This document shows, in pieces, positions 42,960 to 50,667 of a stretch of 64,000 nt of DNA. Location: contig NZ_JAZAQF010000081.1 in NCBI RefSeq assembly GCF_043235035.1, forward strand, positions 4,338 to 68,337. Reading direction: 5' to 3'. The stretch's first letter is position 1. Each line of letters starts with the position of its first letter. The notes under the pieces were generated by a model. The model saw only the letters and a program-made list of their open reading frames with translations, was not told the DNA's origin and did no database searches. Made by a program: the position numbers and the translations under genes. This DNA is from CACIAM-69d sp001698445. Lineage in GTDB: Bacteria; Cyanobacteriota; Cyanobacteriia; CACIAM-69d.

Positions 42960-43838
42960 ATGCGGATTTTATTGACGGGCGCACAGGGGCAGTTGGGCGA
43001 GGCCCTGCAACCGGTGTTGGGGGCGATCGGGGAGCTGACGGCGGTCGGGCGCGATCGGGTCAACCTGGCCGACACCGCCACGCTCTACGACGCGGTGATG
43101 GCGCTCCAGCCGGATTTGATCGTGAACGCCGCCGCCTACACGGCCGTGGACAAGGCGGAAACCGAAGCCGACTTGGCGATCGCCGTCAACGGCACGGCCC
43201 CCGGGATTTTGGCCCAAGCGGCCAAAGACTTGGGCGGGCGGCTGATCCATGTGTCCACGGATTACGTGTTCAACGGACAGCAGGGGCGACCCTACCGGGA
43301 AACCGACCCCACCGATCCACTGGGCAGCTACGGGCGATCGAAGCTGGCGGGGGAAACGGCGATTTTGGCCACAGCTCCGGGTCAGAGCGCGATCGTCCGC
43401 ACCGCCTGGGTCTATGGCGCGGGCAAAACCGGCAACTTTGTGAAAACGATGATTCGGCTGGCGACCGATCGCCCGGAACTGCGGGTGGTGGCGGATCAAA
43501 TCGGCTCGCCCACCTGGACGCGGGATTTGGCCGGGGCGATCGGGCAGCTCGCCGGCCGCCTGGATGCCAACACCGCCGGGGTCTACCACTACACCAACAG
43601 CGGGGCCGTTAGCTGGTATGACTTTGCCGTAGCGATCATCGAAGAGGCCCGCGCCCTGGGGTTGGAACTTGCGGTGGAGCGAATCGTCCCGATCGCTACG
43701 GAGGATTACCCAACCCCAGCCCAGCGCCCATCCTATTCGGTGCTGTGGGGCGGCAAGTTGGCGGCCTTGCTCGGCAGTCCGGCTCCTCATTGGCGGGCCA
43801 GCCTCCGCAAAATGCTGCCAGAACTGCTGAACCGCTAA
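42960..43838 (+). CDS. rfbD: dTDP-4-dehydrorhamnose reductase
   Basis: Last step of dTDP-L-rhamnose synthesis, NADPH-dependent. Rossmann motif MRILLTGAQGQLGEAL, then PDLIVNAAAYTAVDKAE, the catalytic HVSTDYVFNG with YxxxK (YGRSKLAGE), and GVYHYTNSGAVSWYDFA. 292 residues, full length. Forms a two-gene unit with rfbC; rfbA follows after a repeat-rich gap, while rfbB is not in the window. Confidence 0.96.
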   Translation: MRILLTGAQGQLGEALQPVLGAIGELTAVGRDRVNLADTATLYDAVMALQPDLIVNAAAYTAVDKAETEADLAIAVNGTAPGILAQAAKDLGGRLIHVSTDYVFNGQQGRPYRETDPTDPLGSYGRSKLAGETAILATAPGQSAIVRTAWVYGAGKTGNFVKTMIRLATDRPELRVVADQIGSPTWTRDLAGAIGQLAGRLDANTAGVYHYTNSGAVSWYDFAVAIIEEARALGLELAVERIVPIATEDYPTPAQRPSYSVLWGGKLAALLGSPAPHWRASLRKMLPELLNR

Positions 43839-43869
43839 ATAGCTCCCTGAATCCCAGCCTCGTAGCCCC

Positions 43870-43953
43870 GTAGGTTGGGTTGAGACACGAAACCCAACAT
43901 CAGCAGACCTTGCCAAAATCACGTTGGGTTTCGCACAGATCAACCCAACCTAC
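43870..43953. repeat. 84-bp inverted-end dispersed element, copy 1
   Basis: Begins GTAGGTTGGGTTGAG and ends ATCAACCCAACCTAC, an inverted terminal repeat of about 14 bp; internal AAACCCAAC and GTTGGGTT form a second pairing. A second element of identical length and layout lies at 45132-45215, on the other side of rfbA. Resembles widespread bacterial REP/MITE-type palindromic repeats. Confidence 0.85.
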
Positions 43954-43979
43954 TAGCGCTCACCCCAACGACTCCAGAC

Positions 43980-43997
43980 AAGGGGCTTAAGCCCCTT
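43980..43997. repeat. 18-bp palindromic dispersed repeat, copy 2
   Basis: AAGGGGCTTAAGCCCCTT with flanks ...CCAGAC on the left and GCCCCCAACG on the right; same family as 15656, 48127 and 63586. It lies between the first 84-bp element and the rfbA start. Confidence 0.9.
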
Positions 43998-44049
43998 GCC
44001 CCCAACGATTCAACGATTTACTCAACCGCGATCGCAGCGAGTTAATAAC

Positions 44050-45123
44050 ATGAAAGCCTTGATTCTTTCGGGTGGCAAAGGAACCCGCCTGCGACCCCTA
44101 ACCTATACGGGCGCAAAACAGCTCGTGCCGGTGGCTAACAAGCCAATTCTTTGGTATGGCATCGAGCGAATTGTGGCGGCAGGGATTACGGATATTGGGA
44201 TTATTATCAGCCCGGAAACCGGCGACGAAGTGCGCGAAAAAACCGGCGACGGCAGTCGGTTTGGCGCAAACATTACCTATATTTTGCAGGAGCATCCGTC
44301 GGGGCTGGCCCATGCAGTTTCCGTCGGACAAGAATTCCTCGGTGACTCGCCATTCATCATGTATTTGGGCGATAACGTCATCCAAGCGGATTTGGGGCAG
44401 TTTATCGACCAATTCAAAAAGCCCGGTGTGGATTCGGTGATTATCTTGCGAGAAGTGCCCGATCCGCGAGCCTTTGGGGTGGCGGAAGTGGACGCGGCGG
44501 GGCGAGTGATTCGGTTGGTGGAAAAACCGAAAAATCCCCCCTCGAATTTGGCCATGGTCGGGATCTATTTCTTCCAGCCGGTGATTCACGAGGCGATCGC
44601 CCAAATTCAACCCTCAGCCCGGGGCGAATTGGAAATTGTGGACGCGATCCAAAAGCTAATTGATACGGGCAAAACCGTGGAGGCTTGCACCCTCGAAGGT
44701 TGGTGGCTAGACACCGGTAAAAAGGATGATTTGCTGGAAACCAACCGAATTATTCTGGACACCGATTTGCAGCCTTGGAACTATGGCGAAGTTGATGAAT
44801 CGAGCAAAATTATCGGGCGGGTGGAAATTGGTAAAGGCTCCAAGGTCGTCAATTCTACGGTGCGTGGCCCAGCGGTGATTGGCGAGAATTGCACAATCGA
44901 GAATTGCTACATTGGCCCCTACAGCAGCATCAGCGATCGCGCCCATTTGGTGGATGTGGATTTGGATCACAGCGTGGTCTTGGAAGGGGCGGAAATTGTG
45001 GGGGTCACGGAGCGAATTATCGACAGCGTAATCGGTCAACGGGTGAAACTCCACGTGGGGCCAAAACGCCCGAAAGCCCTCCGCTTCATGATCGGCGACG
45101 ACTCCCACATCGAATTAACCTAA
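44050..45123 (+). CDS. rfbA: Glucose-1-phosphate thymidylyltransferase, long form
   Basis: First step of dTDP-sugar synthesis: glucose 1-phosphate plus dTTP to dTDP-glucose. N-terminal nucleotidyltransferase motif MKALILSGGKGTRLRPLTY, then FIMYLGDNVI, EKPKNPPSNLAMVGIYFF. The C-terminal 110 residues are a left-handed beta-helix (hexapeptide repeats such as VIGENCTIENCYIG), which marks the long-form (StrD-like) class. 357 residues. ATG 44050 is the family start; an upstream TTG extension runs into the palindromic repeat and is rejected. Confidence 0.95.
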   Translation: MKALILSGGKGTRLRPLTYTGAKQLVPVANKPILWYGIERIVAAGITDIGIIISPETGDEVREKTGDGSRFGANITYILQEHPSGLAHAVSVGQEFLGDSPFIMYLGDNVIQADLGQFIDQFKKPGVDSVIILREVPDPRAFGVAEVDAAGRVIRLVEKPKNPPSNLAMVGIYFFQPVIHEAIAQIQPSARGELEIVDAIQKLIDTGKTVEACTLEGWWLDTGKKDDLLETNRIILDTDLQPWNYGEVDESSKIIGRVEIGKGSKVVNSTVRGPAVIGENCTIENCYIGPYSSISDRAHLVDVDLDHSVVLEGAEIVGVTERIIDSVIGQRVKLHVGPKRPKALRFMIGDDSHIELT

Positions 45124-45131
45124 CAACAACA

Positions 45132-45215
45132 GTAGGTTGGGTTGAGGAACAAAAACCAACAACAGCAAGCCTCACGTGGATCGCGTTGGGTTGAGCCTTG
45201 CGAAACCCAACCTAC
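45132..45215. repeat. 84-bp inverted-end dispersed element, copy 2
   Basis: Same length and terminal sequences as the element at 43870-43953 (GTAGGTTGGGTTGAG ... AAACCCAACCTAC), with a diverged centre. Starts nine bases after the rfbA stop. Confidence 0.85.
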
Positions 45216-45266
45216 AGAACTGGTTGGCGTGGTCATGGATTTGGGGTTGGATTTTGATGGGGCGAA

Positions 45267-46148
45267 ATGCCGATTTTCTATTTCGTGATTGTGAATTATT
45301 GGTGTGGGGAATCGATCGCCCATTTATTACGATCGCTTGCCCAAGATAGCCCCGACCAGAATTACCAAATCCTGATTGTCAATAATTCACCGGAGGATCG
45401 ATCGCTTGATTCCTTCAGCGCTGGATTTGCCCATTGCACGATCCTAGAAACCGGCGAGAATCTGGGGTTTGGGCGGGCCTGCAATCGGGCGATCGCCTGG
45501 GTGGCTGATCGCGATCCGGGGGCGATCGTTTGGCTGATTAATCCCGATGCTTGGCTACCGGCGGGGACGATCGCAGCGGCCCGATCGCTCCTGAGTCAAG
45601 CCGATTGGGCAATTTTAGGCACGGCGATCGATCAACCCGACGGCCGGCCGGAGTTTCGGGGCGGCCGGTTCGATCGGAGATCGGGCTTAATCGAACCAAT
45701 GACCCAAGAACCCCCCACCGATCCCAAAATTCAGCCCACGGATTGGGTGAGCGGATGCAGCTTGTTGATTAATTTGGCGGCGTTTCGAGTTTTGCCCCAG
45801 TTCGATCGCCGTTTCTTTTTGTATTACGAAGATTTCGAGTTTTGCCGCCGCTATGCTCGCCAAGGCCATTCGGTGGCGATCGCCCCGAGCCTGCGGGTGA
45901 TCCATGCCACCTCGACGGTGACGGGTCGCCAACCGGAGCGGAAACTGCGCTGGTCGATCGGGGGTTATCTGTTGGCCCTGGCGATTCACGGCAGTCCTTG
46001 GGCGCTGGTCTATCGTTTGGTGCGGATTGTGGTCAGCGCGATCGCCCAGTGGCCGCAGCATCCCGCCCGATCGCGCGCCAAGCTCCACGGTGTGGCCGAT
46101 GCTTGGCAACGTTGGCGATCCACACGCAACGGCTCCCCACGGCGCTAA
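45267..46148 (+). CDS. Glycosyltransferase family 2 protein
   Basis: Inverting glycosyltransferase with a GT-A fold, of the rhamnosyltransferase-like subgroup: FVIVNYWCGESIAHLLRSL, then GENLGFGRACNRAIAW, the acidic motif LINPDAWL, the acceptor region WVSGCSLLIN, and FFLYYEDFEFCRRY with the general-base ED. 293 residues. The context with rfbACD makes rhamnose transfer plausible, but the sugar is inferred. Followed after 40 bp by the GT39-type gene on the same strand. Confidence 0.88.
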   Translation: MPIFYFVIVNYWCGESIAHLLRSLAQDSPDQNYQILIVNNSPEDRSLDSFSAGFAHCTILETGENLGFGRACNRAIAWVADRDPGAIVWLINPDAWLPAGTIAAARSLLSQADWAILGTAIDQPDGRPEFRGGRFDRRSGLIEPMTQEPPTDPKIQPTDWVSGCSLLINLAAFRVLPQFDRRFFLYYEDFEFCRRYARQGHSVAIAPSLRVIHATSTVTGRQPERKLRWSIGGYLLALAIHGSPWALVYRLVRIVVSAIAQWPQHPARSRAKLHGVADAWQRWRSTRNGSPRR

Positions 46149-46188
46149 AGTAAAGCTCGACTTGCTTGGCCCACTTTTTCGGAAACCT

Positions 46189-48078
46189 ATGCTGGACTTA
46201 CGCTTAACTCGATCGCTGCCGGAGCCGTTGCGCTCTTGGATGGGGCGGCTGGCGGCTTTGGACGATCAGGGGCGGGGCTGGCTGGGCCTGGCTTGGGTGC
46301 TGCTGGTTTGGGCGATCGCCCTGTTTTGGCACTCGGGCAGCGTGGGGCTGGTGGATGAAACGGAGCCGATGTTTTCGGAAGCGGCTCGCCAAATGACCGT
46401 CACCGGCGATTGGATCACGCCCTATTTCAACGGAGCGACCCGCTTCGACAAGCCCCCGTTGATCTACTGGCTGACGGCGATCGCCTACAAAATTTTGGGT
46501 GTGAATGAATGGGCCGTGCGGTTGCCCTCGGGGTTGGCGGCCCTGGCCACGATCGGGCTGGCCTTTGCCACCCTTTGGCGCTTTTCCGTCACTGGCGAGG
46601 CGCGTCAACAAGCCCCTTGGCGGCCCTGGTTAGTGGGGGCGATCGGGGCCGGGACGATCGCCTTTTCACCCCACATGATCATCTGGGGCCGGGTTGGCGT
46701 GTCCGATATGTTGCTCACCGGCTGTATTAGCACCGCCCTGCTGGCCTTCTTTTGGGGCTATGCCAGCGATCGCCCCCAGGTCAAAACCCTGGCCTATGGG
46801 GGCTGCTACTTGGCCATGGCCCTCGGCGTGCTGACCAAAGGGCCGATCGGGGTGGTGCTGCCGGGGCTGATTATTCTGGCTTTTGGGCTATATCTCGGAG
46901 AATTCAAGCTTCTATGGAAGGAGGCGAAGCCGATCTGGGGTTTGCTGCTGGTGGCGCTGCTATCCGTGCCCTGGTTTGTGCTGGTGATTGTGGCCAATGG
47001 GGATGCCTACGTTGAATCCTTCTTTGGCTACCACAACATCGATCGCTTCACCCGAGTGGTCAACCAGCATTCGGCTCCCTGGTTTTTCTATTTCATTGTG
47101 GTGGCTTGGGGCTTTGCGCCTTGGTCGGTCTATCTGCCGATCGCCCTGGGCCGGCTGGAACTGTGGCGGCGCAAATGGTGGCTGCGGCGATCGCGGGCGG
47201 AACGGTTGCCCCTGTTTGCGGGCGCTTGGTTTTTGGGCGTGTTTGGCTTTTTCACGATCGCCGTGACCAAGTTGCCCAGCTACGTTGTGCCGTTGATGCC
47301 AGCGGGCGGGTTGTTGGTGGCGCTGCTGTGGCGAGACTTGCTGAGTGGAGACCTGGCCCCGCGTCGATCGATGCCCCGGCCAGGGTTGAGCGAACCGCCG
47401 ATCGCCACGGAAGATGTGGTGTCGCCGGGATTCCACCGCACGGCGATCGCGGCGGTGGTGGTGATGGGCATTTTAGCGATCGCCCTCAGTGCCCAAAACC
47501 TCTGGCTTCCGTTGATCAAAGATCCGACCATGCCCCGCATTCGGGAGGTACTGATCGAATCCGGAGCCATTACGCGGGGGGCGATCGATTGGGCGATCGC
47601 TGCTGTCTTCGGTGCGGTGATGATTTACCGGCGGCGCTATCGCTGGCTGTGGCTGATCACGTGGGTGGGTGGCGTGCTGTTTTTCGTGGGCACGATCATG
47701 CCGGTGACCTTTGCCCTCGATTCCCAACGTCAATTGCCCCTGCGGATCCTGTCGGCGGACGTAATTCGGGTACGACAACCGGAGGAAGAGTTAATGATGG
47801 TGGGGTTTGCCAAACCGAGCGTGGTGTTCTATACCCAGCAAATCGTTAACTTCTCCCAACGGGCGACCCCGTTAATTGAAGGAGAGCGGGAAGCGCTCAA
47901 AATTAACCCCAACCCCAAACCGGCCACGGTGTTGTTGTTGGGCGATCGCAAAAAATTGGCGGAAACCGGTTTAGACCAAGTGGGTCAACCGATCGCCGCC
48001 GCTGGTTCCTATCAATTATTCCGGGTCGATCGGCGTGCCTTCGCCAACCACCAACCGCCCACCGATCCAGACGATTAA
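46189..48078 (+). CDS. Glycosyltransferase family 39 (ArnT/PMT-like) membrane protein
   Basis: A 629-residue polytopic enzyme transferring sugars from polyprenyl-phosphate donors to acceptors on the outer face of the membrane. After a hydrophobic first helix, the extracytoplasmic acidic motif VGLVDETEPMFSEAARQM and RFDKPPLIYWL are characteristic (DE and the DKPPL motif). About 11 membrane segments follow, then a soluble C-terminal domain (RQLPLRILSADVIRV). ATG 46189 (MLDLRLTRSLPEPL) is preferred over a frame beginning inside the previous gene. Probably acts with the adjacent glycosyltransferase in surface-glycan modification. Confidence 0.9.
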   Translation: MLDLRLTRSLPEPLRSWMGRLAALDDQGRGWLGLAWVLLVWAIALFWHSGSVGLVDETEPMFSEAARQMTVTGDWITPYFNGATRFDKPPLIYWLTAIAYKILGVNEWAVRLPSGLAALATIGLAFATLWRFSVTGEARQQAPWRPWLVGAIGAGTIAFSPHMIIWGRVGVSDMLLTGCISTALLAFFWGYASDRPQVKTLAYGGCYLAMALGVLTKGPIGVVLPGLIILAFGLYLGEFKLLWKEAKPIWGLLLVALLSVPWFVLVIVANGDAYVESFFGYHNIDRFTRVVNQHSAPWFFYFIVVAWGFAPWSVYLPIALGRLELWRRKWWLRRSRAERLPLFAGAWFLGVFGFFTIAVTKLPSYVVPLMPAGGLLVALLWRDLLSGDLAPRRSMPRPGLSEPPIATEDVVSPGFHRTAIAAVVVMGILAIALSAQNLWLPLIKDPTMPRIREVLIESGAITRGAIDWAIAAVFGAVMIYRRRYRWLWLITWVGGVLFFVGTIMPVTFALDSQRQLPLRILSADVIRVRQPEEELMMVGFAKPSVVFYTQQIVNFSQRATPLIEGEREALKINPNPKPATVLLLGDRKKLAETGLDQVGQPIAAAGSYQLFRVDRRAFANHQPPTDPDD

Positions 48079-48126
48079 CCCGCAAGGTTCAACGAAGGTT
48101 CAACGCTAGAAAGTGCTTGATGAGGC

Positions 48127-48144
48127 AAGGGGTTGAAACCCCTT
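48127..48144. repeat. 18-bp palindromic dispersed repeat, copy 3
   Basis: AAGGGGTTGAAACCCCTT, followed by GTCTGGCTT. Relative to copies 1 and 2, paired positions change together (C-G to T-A), keeping the hairpin. Inverse orientation to copy 2. It follows the GT39 gene by about 50 bases and may terminate transcription. Confidence 0.85.
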
Positions 48145-48216
48145 GTCTGGCTTGGTTTTGCCCCTTGTCTAGATTTGACCTGCCTAGCTGGGGGCTGTCT
48201 GGATTGGGATTGTTGC

Positions 48217-50079
48217 CTAATCACCCGACGGAATCGGCACTTGCTTGATGTCGAAGGGCAGGTTCAAATCATCCGGCAACTGCTGTTGAGTCTGTTTCAG
48301 CCACTTCAGGAATTGTTTGCGCAAGCCCTTGAGGGGGCGATCGGGCGTTGCTGTGGCCGATGGGGTGTCCGATGGCGTTGGCTCAACGATCGGCTCTGGG
48401 GTCACCGGCTCGATCGACTCAAGCGCAATCGGCGGTTTGACTGCAACTGGAGGCGCTGACTTGGGTGTAACCACCGCTGCCGGTTTCGGTTGGGCTTCTG
48501 GGTCGATCGGCTCCGTGGTGGGAACTGCCGTTGCTGATGCTTTCGGCTTCGTTGCCGCCGCTGGTGCAATCACGCTTGGTGGAGCAGTTTCCGGCTTCGG
48601 TTCGCTCACCAATGCTGGCGAAGCAGACTCTTCACGGTCTTCGCTCAGCAAGCTGTTGACTCTCCGGGTTTCTGCTTGAGGTAGGGCTGCATCCAGCGGC
48701 TCTGGGCTAGCTGACTCTGGGCTAACTGGCTCGGCACTGGGTTCCAGTACTGGCTCCGGTTCCGGAGCCGCAGGCGGGTTAATGATCGCTGACTCCTCGA
48801 CCGTTTCCGGAATCACCGTTTTCGGTTCTGGGGCCGGTTCTGGAGCCGGAGCGGCAGACTCCGCCGGAGTCACTGCACTAGGTTGCGGAGCCAAGGTCTC
48901 ACCCGGGGCGATCGTGTCGTTATCAGTTACGTTCTCGTCGGTTGCGTCCTCTGGCTCTGGGTTGACCGCTTCCATCGACGGAGCCGCCGGTGTCGTTGCT
49001 GGAGCGATCGCCTCCGGTGCTTCGGTCTTTGGCGCTTCGGTCTTTGGCGCTTCGGTCACGGCTGGCAGGTCTTGCGGCAACGGTGCGATCGGCTCAGGCG
49101 CGGCTACCGGTTTCGGGGCTGGTGGCTCATAGGTTGGGTCAATCAGCGCCCGAGCTTCCGACTCCGACAACCCACCCTTCAGCAGTCGGTCGATCGCGCT
49201 CGTCTGGTTGGGGTCAAACTCCACCAGCGCCACCGACTCATTAAACGCATTCTCCAGCAGCTCTCCCCGATCGTTGATCAGCTCCAACTTCACCCAGTTT
49301 TTGCCCCGACGGAATCCCTTCAAATAAATAGACTGCCAATCATCCAGCAAAAAGCTGTCGCCATTGACCGTCACCCGCACCTTCCAATCCACAATCTCAT
49401 CATCATCTCGCTCCCGAGCCAGCAGATGCAGCGGTGCATTGGTCAAGTAAAAGTCCAGCAACACCGGCTCCGTACCCACCGTCCCGATCGGTTGGTTATA
49501 GGTCAGCAGTGGCCGGCCCGAGTCGGGAACCTGGGTTTGGGTTTTTGCAAACACATGGAAAGACACCTGAGCATAGGCCCCATCATTCTTAAAGCTTTCA
49601 TGCCAGGGACGTTCCGCAAAGGCCCGGAGTGTGTGGGTTCCCGGCGTTAAGTCGCTAATCGTAATCGGATCCGTGACATCAAAAATCTCCGCCACCGGGC
49701 GATCGTCCAACATCAGCTTTAAATGTGGCCCGGCCGCCAGCGCTTCATCCTTAAATAGCGGCAAATCCTGCACCCGCAACTGCACCGCCACCTGTGTTTG
49801 CGTCAGGGTTTCATCGGGCCTTGGCGCAATGATCTGCACCTGGGGTTGATAGCGATCCAACTCCCGATTCAATCGCTGCACGATCGATGGTGGTGCTACC
49901 TCATCAATAGCCCCCACCACCTTGCCCTGATTGGGTTTGGGCGGTGTGGCCGTCGCCAGCGGCGGTGGCTCCTTGGCGCATCCCCCGATCGGCAACAGGA
50001 GGCATCCCCAGACCAACACCACGCATCCCCAGGCCATTCGCCGCCCTAGCCCTCGACCCAGCGCCCCGAGCCACCTCAT
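48217..50079 (-). CDS. Lipoprotein with long Pro/Ala/Glu-rich region
   Basis: 620 residues. Signal peptide with lipobox LPIGGC at the end of VVLVWGCLLLPIGGCAK, so the mature protein begins at Cys and is probably membrane-anchored. Residues about 70-310 form a conserved-looking beta-rich region (QVQIIAPRPDETLTQTQVAV, SDLTPGTHTLRAFAERPWHE, WKVRVTVNGDSFLLDD). The middle is disordered, rich in Pro, Ala, Glu (repeated EAPKTEAP). It ends in a basic helix (RKQFLKWLKQTQQQL) and DIKQVPIPSGD. I know no function. ATG 50079 has GAGGTAACG upstream and is preferred over a TTG at 50097. Confidence 0.7.
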   Translation of the reverse strand: MRWLGALGRGLGRRMAWGCVVLVWGCLLLPIGGCAKEPPPLATATPPKPNQGKVVGAIDEVAPPSIVQRLNRELDRYQPQVQIIAPRPDETLTQTQVAVQLRVQDLPLFKDEALAAGPHLKLMLDDRPVAEIFDVTDPITISDLTPGTHTLRAFAERPWHESFKNDGAYAQVSFHVFAKTQTQVPDSGRPLLTYNQPIGTVGTEPVLLDFYLTNAPLHLLARERDDDEIVDWKVRVTVNGDSFLLDDWQSIYLKGFRRGKNWVKLELINDRGELLENAFNESVALVEFDPNQTSAIDRLLKGGLSESEARALIDPTYEPPAPKPVAAPEPIAPLPQDLPAVTEAPKTEAPKTEAPEAIAPATTPAAPSMEAVNPEPEDATDENVTDNDTIAPGETLAPQPSAVTPAESAAPAPEPAPEPKTVIPETVEESAIINPPAAPEPEPVLEPSAEPVSPESASPEPLDAALPQAETRRVNSLLSEDREESASPALVSEPKPETAPPSVIAPAAATKPKASATAVPTTEPIDPEAQPKPAAVVTPKSAPPVAVKPPIALESIEPVTPEPIVEPTPSDTPSATATPDRPLKGLRKQFLKWLKQTQQQLPDDLNLPFDIKQVPIPSGD

Positions 50080-50382
50080 CTCGTTACCTCTTTGCAATCT
50101 TCAGTAATGGGTATAGGAACTGATATGACCTAGGCGATCCTAAGCAAACCTAGGCAATGCAGAATTTGGAAAACCTGCGAAATCTGCGAAATTTGCGATC
50201 TGAAGGCGATTTGAAATCGAGTCCAGTGTATCCGAGAACCATAGCCGGGCCGCGGTTTCCAGCCTTTACCACAAAGAACTACCCAACTTGACCTCAGATG
50301 CTTTGTAATTCTTAATCAAACTGTTTGTAAAGTTTATAAACCTAACTTTCTGGATCTTACTACTGAATAAAAAAGCTCCAAT

Positions 50383-50399
50383 GCCTCATGGGATGAGGC
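50383..50399. promoter_or_regulatory. Hairpin in the psaA upstream region
   Basis: GCCTCAT-GGG-ATGAGGC, a perfect 7-bp stem with a three-base loop, preceded by GAATAAAAAAGC. About 270 bases upstream of psaA. On the minus strand it is followed a few bases later by TTTTTTATTC, so it could terminate leftward transcripts; or it may sit in the psaA leader. Confidence 0.4.
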
Positions 50400-50532
50400 T
50401 TTACGGATTTTGAAATATTGTTAACCCCCTCAAGTCCCTTGAAAACCCACGTCTATAATCTTCAAGAGAGAAGCCACCCCGGTCGTTCACTGCGAGCTAG
50501 ATGCGACGGGAATTCCAGGCAATCTGGCTGTG

Positions 50533-50652
50533 ATGCGTGTCTTGATCCCTGCTATCCAAGCCGTGATCAACGCCATCGCTGACCCGCTGTACCCCCCTGC
50601 TTGGGGCGCTGCGAAGGCCAGTCGGGTGGATAGTCCTCGTTTCCTGTCTTGA
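50533..50652 (+). CDS. Possible 39-residue leader peptide upstream of psaA
   Basis: ATG 50533 opens a frame encoding MRVLIPAIQAVINAIADPL, then YPPAWGAAKASRVDSPRFLS, ending in TGA 15 bases before the psaA ATG. The stop abuts the psaA ribosome-binding site (GAGAGGAG), the arrangement expected for translational coupling or a regulatory upstream open frame. Codon choice (CGT, ATC, GCT, CTG, TAC) resembles that of psaA. Against it: no strong ribosome-binding site of its own and no homology I can name. It may be untranslated leader. Confidence 0.3.
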   Translation: MRVLIPAIQAVINAIADPLYPPAWGAAKASRVDSPRFLS

Positions 50653-50667
50653 GAGAGGAGAATCTCG

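Larger units (their letters stand above)
50080..50667. other. Promoter and leader region of psaA
   Basis: About 590 bp. AT-rich part at 50,290-50,420 (TTTGTAATTC...TTTGTAAAGTTTATAAACC) includes a repeated TTTGTAA; a hairpin at 50383-50399 and a 39-codon open frame (50533-50652) are annotated separately. The minus-strand open frames are shadows. Confidence 0.55.
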
